In this document: positions 43,381 through 51,044 of the stretch, piece after piece
How positions within the stretch are numbered: position 1 is the first letter of the stretch
Layout: every line of letters begins with the position of its first letter
DNA from: Clostridium culturomicium
GTDB lineage: Bacteria > Bacillota > Clostridia > Clostridiales > Clostridiaceae
Assembly: GCF_000821305.1 (NCBI RefSeq)
Contig: NZ_CCXK01000017.1
Coordinates: 1,180,159-1,244,158 of the forward strand
Direction of reading: 5' to 3'
DNA: 64,000 nucleotides
Position numbers and translations under genes: made by a program
Notes under the pieces: generated by a model
What the model was told of the DNA's origin: nothing
Database searches by the model: none
What the model saw: only the letters and a program-made list of their open reading frames with translations

Positions 43381-44136
43381 CTATATGTTGCCACATAGCT
43401 TATCTTTTACAACTGCAAAAAATTCCCTAACATAATTATTAAGCTTTGTGAAATAACCAGGTGCTGCAGGACATCCACTTACACTGGTAAACCCTTGCAT
43501 TTTTGCAATCTTTGTAGCTCTCATTATATGAAAATCACTGGTTACTAATACAACACTAGAATCCTTATCTTCAATAAATTCCTTACTAAATTCAATATTT
43601 TCTACAGTACTTGTAGATTTGTCTTCAAGAATTATTTGCTCCGGAGCTATGCCCCCTAATAAAAGATAATCCTTTATAACTTCAGCTTCACTAACATCTT
43701 CTCCTGTCCCCTGGCCCCCAGATGCAATTACTAAAGTATCTGGATTTTCTTTTAAATAATCAATGGCTGCATTAATTCTATTTTTTAAGGTTTGTGATGG
43801 TACAGTGCCATTTACCCCTGCTCCTAATACAATTAAATACTCAGCCCCAGCCTTTGGTCTTTTATTTGCAGCATAAATTATTTTTCCCTCTACATATCCA
43901 AAGAAAGATGCACACATCAAAAATACTATTCCCACCGTGATGCAAATACTTTTATTGATCACCACGTTATTTCTTATTATCTTATGTAAAGACAAACTGA
44001 TAGCCATAAATACTCCCCCAAGAACTAACCAAAAAACTGCAAAGGCAGCACCTATCCCTGAAGATATAATAAGTATAATAAAATATATTACTGATAAAAC
44101 AGCTAAAATTCCAAATATAACGCTTATAATTTCCAT
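43381..44136 (-). CDS. YdcF/ElyC-type DUF218 membrane protein
   Basis: The protein has about 251 residues from the ATG at 44136, which has GGGGAGG 5 bases upstream. Three or four N-terminal helices (1-95) are followed by a DUF218 domain with YLIVLGAGVNG, ASGGQGTGEDVSEAEV, EDKSTSTVENI and VTSDFHIMRA. Relatives (SanA, ElyC, YdcF) act in envelope maintenance; the precise reaction is not known. Monocistronic. Confidence 0.8.
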   Translation of the reverse strand: MEIISVIFGILAVLSVIYFIILIISSGIGAAFAVFWLVLGGVFMAISLSLHKIIRNNVVINKSICITVGIVFLMCASFFGYVEGKIIYAANKRPKAGAEYLIVLGAGVNGTVPSQTLKNRINAAIDYLKENPDTLVIASGGQGTGEDVSEAEVIKDYLLLGGIAPEQIILEDKSTSTVENIEFSKEFIEDKDSSVVLVTSDFHIMRATKIAKMQGFTSVSGCPAAPGYFTKLNNYVREFFAVVKDKLCGNI

Positions 44137-44275
44137 TTCATCCTCCCCAAATTTCATCGAACCAACAATGTATATCAGCCTATTAAATACCATTACAAAA
44201 ATTATATATCAATATATATCTTATTATACCTAGTTTAAACTACAAATAAATTACAAAATTATTAAAATAATAAAA

Positions 44276-44310
44276 CACCTTATCTAAAACTTCATGCTTC
44301 AGATAAGGTG
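44276..44310 (-). terminator. Intrinsic terminator after the lysine-rich small gene
   Basis: A perfect 10-base repeat CACCTTATCT / AGATAAGGTG followed on the minus strand by TTTTATTATTTTAAT. Confidence 0.8.
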
Positions 44311-44316
44311 CTTAGT

Positions 44317-44406
44317 TTATTTCTTCTTCCCAGAATTCTTTTTGCCCTTGTCATTCTTTGCATCTTTTTTAGTGGATGATTTTTTTGTAGCTTTTGCCTT
44401 GGCCAT
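44317..44406 (-). CDS. Small lysine-rich protein, 29 residues
   Basis: ATG at 44406 follows AAAGGAGA at a proper distance. The peptide starts MAKAKATKKSSTKKDAK, contains 13 Lys in 29 residues and has no hydrophobic part, so it should bind nucleic acid or another polyanion. A terminator follows directly. The upstream 200 bases (44407-44611) contain several small hairpins, such as GATACTAAAGATAGTATT and ACAGAGTTTCTGT. No family is known to me. Confidence 0.6.
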   Translation of the reverse strand: MAKAKATKKSSTKKDAKNDKGKKNSGKKK

Positions 44407-44611
44407 TAATAAATCTCCTTTCAGATAAATTTATAATAAAATATATTAAAACTTTCATAAAATATGCTTGAAAATACATAAATGATACTAAAGATAGTAT
44501 TTAATGGAACATTAGCTCCATGTACAAATGAAAGCAAAATCAAATTACTATGCTCACAGAGTTTCTGTAGATTTTGGTTTATACATGACAGATACTTATT
44601 TTGAGTTTTCC

Positions 44612-45310
44612 TTAATTATTTTTATTATTAAAAGCAAATTGTACAGCCTTTTCTGCTAGTATCTTTGTTGGGTCAATTGCATTCCCCTTTAAACTGAACC
44701 TTTCAAAGGCAATTGGCAGCTCTGTACATCCTAATATTAAGGTTTCAGCTCCACTGAAATAAAGCTCCTCAATAACTGTTCGAAATCTAGATATATCTAA
44801 AGAAAAATCTGAAGCTTTAATTCCATTGTATATTAAGTCCATGACCACCTTCTGTCCTTCTTCACTCGGCTTTATTATGTTAATCTCATATTCGTTCAGC
44901 TTATATTCATACACCTTGGATGCTAATACTCCATCCGTTGCAAGCAATCCTACCGTATTCATTTTTAGTTTTGCTATTTCCCTCACTGTTTCATCTATCA
45001 TATTTAGCATAGGTATCTTTATAAATGGTATTATTCTATCGTAGTAATAATAAGCTGTGTTACAGGCCATAATTAGAAAATCTGCACCCATATTTTCTAA
45101 GGATATAGCTGTTCTTATCATCTCCATAGCTGGATCTTCTCCCTTTCCAAGAATATAAGCTGTCCTATCTGGAATAAGGGTATTGCTATCAATAACCACA
45201 TGAATGTGGTCATTATCTGAGTTAGCAGGTGTAACCTCAATGATTTTCCTATATAAATCTATGGTTGCCATTGGTCCCATGCCACCTATTATTCCTATAG
45301 TTTTCTTCAT
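44612..45310 (-). CDS. Aspartate/glutamate racemase family protein
   Basis: The 232-residue cofactor-independent racemase has both catalytic Cys motifs: MACNTAYYYYDR (about residue 82) and LGCTELPIAF (about residue 194), plus the N-terminal GIIGGMGPMAT. It would interconvert L- and D-forms of an acidic or other amino acid. Full length for RacX/YgeA-like members. Single gene. Confidence 0.88.
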   Translation of the reverse strand: MKKTIGIIGGMGPMATIDLYRKIIEVTPANSDNDHIHVVIDSNTLIPDRTAYILGKGEDPAMEMIRTAISLENMGADFLIMACNTAYYYYDRIIPFIKIPMLNMIDETVREIAKLKMNTVGLLATDGVLASKVYEYKLNEYEINIIKPSEEGQKVVMDLIYNGIKASDFSLDISRFRTVIEELYFSGAETLILGCTELPIAFERFSLKGNAIDPTKILAEKAVQFAFNNKNN

Positions 45311-45404
45311 TGAATCCGCTCCTTAAATTAATCCTATATATTAAATATATAGTAAAACTTAATTATATTTATTCTTCAATGATGAATATTTCTCAGACAC
45401 TAAA

Positions 45405-45428
45405 AAAGAACCTCTAAGGAGGTTCTTT
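45405..45428. terminator. Intrinsic terminator in the racemase/flavoprotein gap
   Basis: A perfect 10-base repeat AAAGAACCTC / GAGGTTCTTT lies between the racemase start and the end of the interrupted flavoprotein gene, on the minus strand 90 bases after that gene. Confidence 0.75.
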
Positions 45429-45517
45429 CATTATTTTGTTGCTATACATGCTTTACTAAAACAGATACTTAATTTTAATTTTTATATAAAGCTAAATATA
45501 TTATTCATAAAAATACA

Positions 45518-46003
45518 TTATACAAGCTTTTGGTCAAATATATTATCTAATGAAAGCTTACTGACTCTTGCTTTTATTTCATCAATATCTAATGTGTATA
45601 AACCTCTTTCCTTCATCCTATTAAAAAACTCTGCCCCTGCAAATGTATAACGATTACGTCTGCCTTCTATAGTCTCTACCTTTTCATTAGCATAAGCAAT
45701 TAAATCACCAGTAGCTAAATTTCTAGGAAGGGTTAACATAGGCATTCCTAATTGGCTTCTAACTGCATTGTGCCCTGCTAAAAAACCAGTGGTCATAGCC
45801 TCTGTATGTCCTACAAATAAACCGCTTTTTTCTCCAGCACAGAAAAGATTATCTACTCCTATAACCTTCATCTGATTGCTTCTTGGCGCAACTGATAAAT
45901 ATCTTATAGAGTTCCCTTTTCCACCTGCATATGGATCGACAAATTTAGCATCCTCTAATCCTTCAATCTTTCTGAGTTTATCTAATGGATAATATGAAGT
46001 CAT
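45518..46003 (-). pseudogene. 3' part of a GidA-like FAD-dependent oxidoreductase interrupted by the prophage
   Basis: Only 161 C-terminal residues are present, with the flavin-binding end motif NLFCAGEKSGLFVGH...GFLAGHNAV, as in GidA/TrmFO-type flavoproteins whose full length is about 430-620. There is no ribosome site before the ATG at 46003, and the frame runs 20 codons further upstream to a TAA near 46066. The Rossmann N-terminus is absent. The prophage begins right there, so the missing 5' part should be at the other end of the prophage, outside the window. Confidence 0.7.
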
Positions 46004-46012
46004 TAATTTTGC

Positions 46013-46309
46013 ATGTGCAGTATGTACAAAAATGCAACATTTTTTAATATTGCCCTTGAACCTTTATATATTAGTTTAAAATCTTATAAAGATTCAGTGC
46101 TATGTGCTTTGCCTACAGATAATGTAGGTCAAAAAATTAGAAAACTAAGATTAAGCTTAGGTTTAACCCAAAATCAGTTCGGTGCTATGATTGGTAATAA
46201 AAATACCACAGTAGCAAACTGGGAAAATGGATATAAAACTCCATCACCTAATATTCAATATAAGATAATTAAAACTTTTAAATTGCGATTAGATTATTTT
46301 AATTTTTAA
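46013..46309 (+). CDS. XRE-type helix-turn-helix ORF, probably a gene fragment
   Basis: The last 65 residues form a Cro/C1-type HTH (QKIRKLRLSLGLTQNQFGAMIG, VANWENGYKTPSPN). The first 30 residues do not look like an HTH protein, and no ribosome site precedes the ATG at 46013, which overlaps the flavoprotein junction. It may be the 3' end of a longer gene cut at the junction, or use a downstream start such as GTG at 46098. It overlaps the RHH gene end by 11 bases (convergent). Confidence 0.4.
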   Translation: MCSMYKNATFFNIALEPLYISLKSYKDSVLCALPTDNVGQKIRKLRLSLGLTQNQFGAMIGNKNTTVANWENGYKTPSPNIQYKIIKTFKLRLDYFNF

Positions 46310-46541
46310 TATAATCATTAATGTACCAATTAAAAACTAACTGTCTTAAAAAAGTTGATACATCCATGTGCTGGAGCTTGGCCATATCCTTGATTAAATT
46401 CTTTTCTTCCTCGGTCACTCTCCAGTTTATTCTTGAATCGAAAGCTTGTCTATCATCAATAATTTCTTTTGGTTTTAATTTTTCTTGCTGTTGCTTTAAT
46501 TGATTATTTATCTTTTGTTTCATTACTTCAAATGTGTTCAT
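46299..46541 (-). CDS. Small ribbon-helix-helix-like DNA-binding protein
   Basis: The 80-residue protein has a charged, Gln-rich first half and a C-terminal RHH-type stretch (INWRVTEEEKNLIKDMAKLQ, then MDVSTFLRQLVFNW). Such proteins are small repressors or relaxosome accessory proteins. A 29-base palindrome and a second half-site lie 58-98 bases upstream, which suggests autoregulation. Shine-Dalgarno GGGGGAG precedes the ATG. Confidence 0.6.
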   Translation of the reverse strand: MNTFEVMKQKINNQLKQQQEKLKPKEIIDDRQAFDSRINWRVTEEEKNLIKDMAKLQHMDVSTFLRQLVFNWYINDYIKN

Positions 46542-46598
46542 GTGTCTCCCCCACTTTCTTGTTATTAAGATTTTATACTTTTTTATAAAGGTTTAATT

Positions 46599-46639
46599 CA
46601 CATTGTGCATCCCCTCAGTACACATTGTGTACACAGGGG
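46599..46639. promoter_or_regulatory. Palindromic operator cluster upstream of the RHH gene
   Basis: CCCCT-N2-GTACACA-T-TGTGTAC-N2-AGGGG (46611-46639) is an exact inverted repeat, and CACATTGTG occurs both inside it (46621-46629) and alone at 46599-46607. This fits two binding sites of a dimeric repressor, probably the adjacent RHH protein. Confidence 0.6.
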
Positions 46640-46694
46640 AGTACCTATGTAATAACACTTTATTCAATATAGGGGAGTATTAGAACATAAAAAT

Positions 46695-46724
46695 AAGGCT
46701 AGCGGGAATTAACCCACTAGCCTT
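46695..46724. terminator. Terminator after the lysozyme remnant (repeated at 48210)
   Basis: AAGGCTAG-c-GGG pairs with CCC-a-CTAGCCTT. The 21 bases 46704-46724 recur exactly at 48210-48230, after the intact amidase gene, where only the right arm is kept. Confidence 0.7.
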
Positions 46725-46728
46725 AAAA

Positions 46729-47262
46729 TTAAACTAAAATTAAATCTTTTATATATACCCAACTTACAATCTCTTTAATAAGAGCTTTGCTACCACTTAT
46801 CTGTTGTACTGTGTAAACATTATTTTTAACCCAACTTGGTATAGTTTGTCCTGTTGCATAGTTAGACCCAACAATTTTAACTCTTGAACCTACTGATATA
46901 GATGCAGTAGTTCCGTATACTTTAAGAACTTGTCCTACATGAATGATGTTAGGGTTAGTAATTCCATTAATCTCAGCCAGTCTCTGATAAGTAGTTCCAT
47001 ATTTACTAGCAATACCACTTAATGTGTCCCCTGGTTGAACTGTGTATGTGTTATATGCTGCAGGTGGTGGAGTTGGTTTAGATGGCTCAACTGGTTTATT
47101 GTCATTTGCTGAATACCCATTCTTGCCTAACTTAGCCATAATAGATGGGAAATCTGTATATGATATATTCATATCACAATTTCCACTTACTCCAGCTACT
47201 TGTCCTGAACTAGTATACTGCCAAATTTCATATTTACCGTCATAGGTACATGTATCAGCAAA
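46729..47262 (-). pseudogene. C-terminal remnant of a GH25 lysozyme with LysM and SH3-like ends
   Basis: The open frame from 47262 begins inside a GH25 muramidase end: ADTCTYDGKYEIWQYTSSGQ, then GNCDMNISYTDFPS. It continues with a proline linker, a LysM domain (YTVQPGDTLSGIASKYGTTY) and an SH3-like end (VGSRVKIVGSNYATG). A TAA at 47265-47263 stops the frame where the catalytic domain should continue. The catalytic acidic residues are missing, so it is inactive. The downstream ATG at 47172 could only give LysM plus SH3. Confidence 0.65.
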
Positions 47263-47428
47263 TTATAACCCAAAGTACGCTCAACAGATAATAACTATAT
47301 TTAGAACTGTATATAACTTCTGTACTCTTCAAGGTAGCGGACCTAAGGAGGATAGGAAAACACCAGCTATGAAAATAGGAATAGCAAATAAAGTATATAC
47401 CTACAAGGATATTCTTTATTTTAGATAA
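47246..47428 (+). pseudogene. C-terminal remnant of a transposase-like protein
   Basis: On the plus strand the frame reads NPKYAQQIITIFRTVYNFCT, then KEDRKTPAMKIGIANKVYTY and KDILYFR before TAA. This looks like the end of a DDE-type transposase (motif RKTPAxKIGxxxKxYTxxDILYF), with about 60 residues left. No start or ribosome site; it abuts the lysozyme remnant on the opposite strand, so the junction is probably an IS-mediated deletion. Confidence 0.5.
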
Positions 47429-47473
47429 AATTGTAAATAGTGGAAGTTAAATTATATTTGATGTATAATTAAG

Positions 47474-47502
47474 TATAATTCAATATTTTATATTGAATTA
47501 TA
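47474..47502. promoter_or_regulatory. Perfect 13-base inverted repeat before the lipoprotein gene
   Basis: TATAATTCAATAT, a 3-base spacer and ATATTGAATTATA lie 37 bases before the lipoprotein start, in its promoter region. It includes a TATAAT box, so it is a likely operator. Confidence 0.5.
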
Positions 47503-47538
47503 AATAAAATTAATAAAATTTAAGGGGGAATCTAAAGT

Positions 47539-48057
47539 ATGAAAAGAAAACTATCTAACTTTATTATGAGCATTGTAGTAATTACATTAGCTGTACCATT
47601 TATATTCTCAGGTTGTGGTAGCAAAAAGAATTCTGAAGAAATAACCTTAATTACAAACTTTATCGAAACATTCTTTACAGATTCACGTCCTGATAGTGAA
47701 CTTTACAAAGAATACTTTACTGAGGATGCTTATACATCATTTTGCAATAATAGATGGTATGGTCCAGTATATCGTATTGGTGAATCTACTCAAAGTGGAG
47801 AAAATGACAGGTTTGGTTCGAAGATAGATATGGAAATAAAGGACTTAAAGATTAATACTAAAAAATCATCTGATGAAGATGTCCATAGTTATGATGTAAC
47901 TTTTATTTTGACTGAAAAGAATACTAATATTGAAAAAGAATTCTCATATTACTTCAACCTTAGTGAAGAAGAGGGAAATTGGAAACTTAATAATAGTAAT
48001 CTAATTAGTAATTTACATGGAGATTTATCTGTATTCATAGAAGAATTAAATAAATAA
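47539..48057 (+). CDS. Prophage-borne lipoprotein, probable moron
   Basis: The 172-residue protein has a lipoprotein signal: MKRKLSNFIM, a hydrophobic stretch and lipobox FSGC at about residues 23-26. The mature part is acidic, with an NTF2/DUF4878-like feel (TFILTEKNT, EEGNWKLN near the end), but I cannot name a family. It is on the plus strand in a minus-strand lysis region, with its own AGGGGG ribosome site, palindrome and terminator. That is the layout of a lysogenic-conversion gene. Confidence 0.65.
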   Translation: MKRKLSNFIMSIVVITLAVPFIFSGCGSKKNSEEITLITNFIETFFTDSRPDSELYKEYFTEDAYTSFCNNRWYGPVYRIGESTQSGENDRFGSKIDMEIKDLKINTKKSSDEDVHSYDVTFILTEKNTNIEKEFSYYFNLSEEEGNWKLNNSNLISNLHGDLSVFIEELNK

Positions 48058-48093
48058 ATCAAGGGTTATCCATATATTTAATATAACTAAAGC

Positions 48094-48131
48094 AAAAACC
48101 AGAAATATTGATTTAAATATTTCTGGTTTTC
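48094..48131 (+). terminator. Intrinsic terminator after the lipoprotein gene
   Basis: A perfect 15-base repeat AAAACCAGAAATATT / AATATTTCTGGTTTT followed by CTTTG. Confidence 0.85.
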
Positions 48132-48234
48132 TTTGTGTGAATTTTACTGTGAAACTATTTGTGATTTTCCATGTGAAAATCTTTTTTGCAACTCAAAAGT
48201 AAACCTGTTGGGAATTAACCCACTAGCCTTTTAA

Positions 48235-49347
48235 TTATCTAGCCACAATTTCACATTCTATTGCAGTTATAGGTGTTCCATCTCCTAATCCTGCATACCC
48301 ATTGTGACCTTCCATATATGAATTTCCATTCTCAACCCAATCTAACCAACAACCATTGCACATTGCACGATATCTAATTTTGTAACCTGGTAAATCAAAT
48401 CTCATTTGAATTTTATCAAATGGTACGTTTGGAAGTCCTGCTTCATCATAAATCCCTTTTGAAGAATAATAGTTTTGTACCTCTGAATAATATCTTCCCT
48501 CACTTATAGGAGATACCCTAAAGCGCACCTCTCCTTTAGTTGGGTAAGCCATAAATAGGCAACAAGGATTTTTCATATCTCCAGTATAGTCAGTTAAGTT
48601 CTTTACCCAATCATAGTACTTTGAACCTCTACCATTTACAGCTACTCTACTAAATAAATCAATTTTTTCTTTAGTTGGTGTAGATTCTGATGTGTGAGAT
48701 CCACCATTTGAATATACAACATTCCTCTTACTATCATATACATTATAGCCACTATGTTTTTTACATTCAGCTACGGCATTTTCTTTAATTGAATATGCTC
48801 CCTTTTGACTTGCCGCATCTGCCCATGTTTTTCTTACTCTGTATAACTCATTAGTTGGCTGAGATGTTCCATTCAATTCATCTTGAATCATATTTAAAAA
48901 TCTTTGCCACCCCATATCTAAGGTTCTGTGAGGACAATATTTTCCACTAAAGTCTTGATGCTTCGTAACTCTATCTATTCCCCATCCATATTGCTTTAAT
49001 AATGCTGCTACTTCTTGAGCTGCTATCCTCTCTGCTGCTTCAAATTTAGGTCCTCCTGATTTAGAATAACAAATCTCTACATGAATATATCTTCTATTTC
49101 CTTGTCCGTTTCCATCACCTGCTGCCCAAGCATTACGATTAAATGGAATTCCTTGAATTGCTTCTTTATCATCTATAGCTATATGAAAACTAACCTCATT
49201 GTTGTTTCTCTGCATATATGCAATCTCATTAGCTGCCGAAGCATCATTAGCAGTGTTATGAATACAAATACCTATAGGATCCATAACGTAAGGACATTTA
49301 ATACCATATTTATCTGATGAAATTAATCTTTGAATTAACATATACAT
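48235..49347 (-). CDS. Phage endolysin: N-acetylmuramoyl-L-alanine amidase (amidase_2)
   Basis: The 370-residue lysin has an amidase_2/PGRP domain (about residues 15-155) with zinc ligands in CIHNTAND, VTKHQDFSGKYCPHRTLD and the Tyr-rich turn. A SPOR-like segment follows (165-220; RKTWADAASQKGAYS), and then a C-terminal wall-binding domain similar to clostridial hydrophobic-W repeats (CNGCWLDWVENGN, ending TAIECEIVAR). It cleaves the glycan-peptide amide bond. No signal peptide: the upstream holin provides export. Confidence 0.88.
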   Translation of the reverse strand: MYMLIQRLISSDKYGIKCPYVMDPIGICIHNTANDASAANEIAYMQRNNNEVSFHIAIDDKEAIQGIPFNRNAWAAGDGNGQGNRRYIHVEICYSKSGGPKFEAAERIAAQEVAALLKQYGWGIDRVTKHQDFSGKYCPHRTLDMGWQRFLNMIQDELNGTSQPTNELYRVRKTWADAASQKGAYSIKENAVAECKKHSGYNVYDSKRNVVYSNGGSHTSESTPTKEKIDLFSRVAVNGRGSKYYDWVKNLTDYTGDMKNPCCLFMAYPTKGEVRFRVSPISEGRYYSEVQNYYSSKGIYDEAGLPNVPFDKIQMRFDLPGYKIRYRAMCNGCWLDWVENGNSYMEGHNGYAGLGDGTPITAIECEIVAR

Positions 49348-49369
49348 TCCTCCTAAATTTAAAATAAAA

Positions 49370-49392
49370 AGAGTAGAAATTAAATCTACTCT
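49370..49392 (-). terminator. Terminator hairpin between holin and amidase
   Basis: AGAGTAGA / TCTACTCT with TTTTTATTTT on the minus strand overlaps the holin stop codon and lies 22 bases before the amidase start. It could reduce transcription into the endolysin gene. Confidence 0.6.
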
Positions 49393-49670
49393 GATTTTTT
49401 AAGCTGCTTACTTGTCTGATTTATTCCTACTGCTACTCCCCAACATAAAATACCTTGTAGCACTGCATTTACAATAGCATCAAATAAAACCTTATATTCT
49501 GCATTAATTATATTTAATAACACTGCGAATGTTATACAAAACACCATGAGTGCTAATGTTATATACTTATCCTTAAAGCTCTGTAGCTGCTTTAAAAACG
49601 CTCCAAATGCATAGCAAGCAAAAATAACTATAACTAAGTTCTCTGGGATAAAAGTTAATAAGTTTTCCAT
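49386..49670 (-). CDS. Phage holin
   Basis: The 94-residue protein has three hydrophobic helices (about residues 10-27, 36-58, 62-84) and a charged tail, the layout of class I holins, next to an amidase. Holins permeabilise the membrane at lysis time. Shine-Dalgarno AGGAGAG lies upstream. Confidence 0.8.
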   Translation of the reverse strand: MENLLTFIPENLVIVIFACYAFGAFLKQLQSFKDKYITLALMVFCITFAVLLNIINAEYKVLFDAIVNAVLQGILCWGVAVGINQTSKQLKKSE

Positions 49671-49683
49671 AGATCATCTCTCC

Positions 49684-49917
49684 TTAAAATTTAATATTAA
49701 TTAAAAGAGCCATTGCTGCACTTGTTAAGCTACCAGCAAAGGCTCTCCATAACCATTTATTTGTTTCTTCAAGATCAGCTATACGATTATTAGCTACCTT
49801 AATTTTTTCTTCAAAATTCTTTAACTTTAGTTCAGTTGTATCACTCATATTTTTCAAAAGACCTTTTATCTCAATACATGTTTCACGCACCTCTTGAATT
49901 GCATCTGATTCGCTCAT
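49684..49917 (-). CDS. XhlA-like small membrane protein
   Basis: The 77-residue protein has an amphipathic N-terminal coiled coil (residues 10-52) and a C-terminal transmembrane helix (WLWRAFAGSLTSAAMALL), as in the haemolysin XhlA family that acts with holins. It lies 13 bases before the holin gene. Confidence 0.75.
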   Translation of the reverse strand: MSESDAIQEVRETCIEIKGLLKNMSDTTELKLKNFEEKIKVANNRIADLEETNKWLWRAFAGSLTSAAMALLINIKF

Positions 49918-49943
49918 TCTAAGCCTCCTACATATTCTCTTAT

Positions 49944-50189
49944 TTATTGTTCTAATTGATTTATTTGTTCCTCAATAGTCATATACTCTTTCGCTACTTC
50001 CGCTGCAGTTTTTACTACTCCTTCATCAACAGCTCTTTTATATCTTGTTGTACTTCTATATGTTGAAACACTACTTTCTTCCTTCATCTTTAATATTATA
50101 TATTCTTCTTTTAAGATTGCTTGCTGCTCTTTAAGTTTACTAATTTCCGTTATTCTTTCTAAATCAGCCATACATTCTTGATTTGTCAT
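49944..50189 (-). CDS. Small coiled-coil phage protein
   Basis: The 81-residue protein is helical (SKLKEQQAILKEEYIILKMK; EYMTIEEQINQLEQ) with no recognised domain. It lies 2 bases after the fibre-region gene upstream and 26 bases before xhlA. Similar short genes are often found between tail fibre and lysis genes. Confidence 0.6.
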   Translation of the reverse strand: MTNQECMADLERITEISKLKEQQAILKEEYIILKMKEESSVSTYRSTTRYKRAVDEGVVKTAAEVAKEYMTIEEQINQLEQ

Positions 50190-50191
50190 AT

Positions 50192-50833
50192 TTACTCACC
50201 TACCTTTGATGCAACTTTTAAGTATAATTCTGCTCCATGTTTTGCATAAAGCTGAATATCAACACTAGACGCGACACCTGAACCAAGCGGACCAACGCCA
50301 TTAAACTGAATCATTTTTTGTCCATCTCCCATGGTTCCATCTATATAAAGCTTTTGAGCAACTCTTCTTACTTTCATGTTTATTACATTAACTCCTCCGT
50401 TTACAGTTCCTAAAATAACTCCCCATTTGTTTGGATGCTCTGTAGTAACAATTGTTGCTCCAGTGTGAGTTGTAACTCTGCTGTAGTTTCCAGTCCCAAC
50501 GTGAATACCTCTTATAGCCACAGAAACTGATTCTGCAAAATATCCATAAAATGATAGTTCTTTTTCTTCTCCATCTGGAAGCCATATATTAAATTCATTG
50601 CTTTCTGCTGTTGCTGGTAACACTGTAAGTATTTCTTGTAAGTTTACTGCACGTTCACTCTTCTTTACTGTTATAGTTCCATTTGTTAATTCTGTCTTTT
50701 TAGCCTTTTCACTCAAATTTACTTCAACTGACCTATTATCTTTACATATTACTTGCGCTGCCTTCGTTTTAAAGTGAAATTCATCAAATCCAGTTCCATT
50801 ATCAACTAGATATACTGCATCTTTAACTGCCAT
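50192..50833 (-). CDS. Phage tail/fibre-region protein, 213 residues
   Basis: The protein begins MAVKDAVYLVDNGTGFDEFH and is rich in beta strands (IRGIHVGTGNYSRVTTHTGA; VDIQLYAKHGAELYL). It resembles distal tail or fibre components; no enzymatic motif. Located between fibre and lysis genes, with only 13 bases to the next gene. Confidence 0.6.
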   Translation of the reverse strand: MAVKDAVYLVDNGTGFDEFHFKTKAAQVICKDNRSVEVNLSEKAKKTELTNGTITVKKSERAVNLQEILTVLPATAESNEFNIWLPDGEEKELSFYGYFAESVSVAIRGIHVGTGNYSRVTTHTGATIVTTEHPNKWGVILGTVNGGVNVINMKVRRVAQKLYIDGTMGDGQKMIQFNGVGPLGSGVASSVDIQLYAKHGAELYLKVASKVGE

Positions 50834-50846
50834 TCTATCACTCTCC

Positions 50847-51032
50847 TCATATTAATTTTATCCATACATCCCCTTGCTTTGAGTCAGTTGGTTGAGTAGC
50901 ACTTACTGTTTGTTTTAATGCATTTTGAGTAAATCCCGAATCATTTGTAAGCTGGCTCAATTTTGTTGGAATGTTTTCTTTTAAAGCTACATCTTTGTTA
51001 TTAAATTTAAGTTCCTTTCCAAAGAATTTCAC
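50847..51032 (-). CDS. Short tail-fibre-associated protein, 61 residues
   Basis: The sequence begins MKFFGKELKFNNKDVALKEN, holds TKLSQLTNDSGFT (a frequent fibre motif) and ends SKQGDVWIKLI. Such small ORFs follow tail fibre genes in clostridial phages. It could be an independently translated fibre tip or a split-off end of the 729-residue fibre gene upstream. Confidence 0.55.
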   Translation of the reverse strand: MKFFGKELKFNNKDVALKENIPTKLSQLTNDSGFTQNALKQTVSATQPTDSKQGDVWIKLI

Positions 51033-51044
51033 TCATATTCCTCC

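Noticed and set aside
46013..46097. Full-length HTH gene starting at 46013
   Set aside because: The first 30 residues are unlike HTH proteins and no ribosome site exists; treated as a fragment or a later start.
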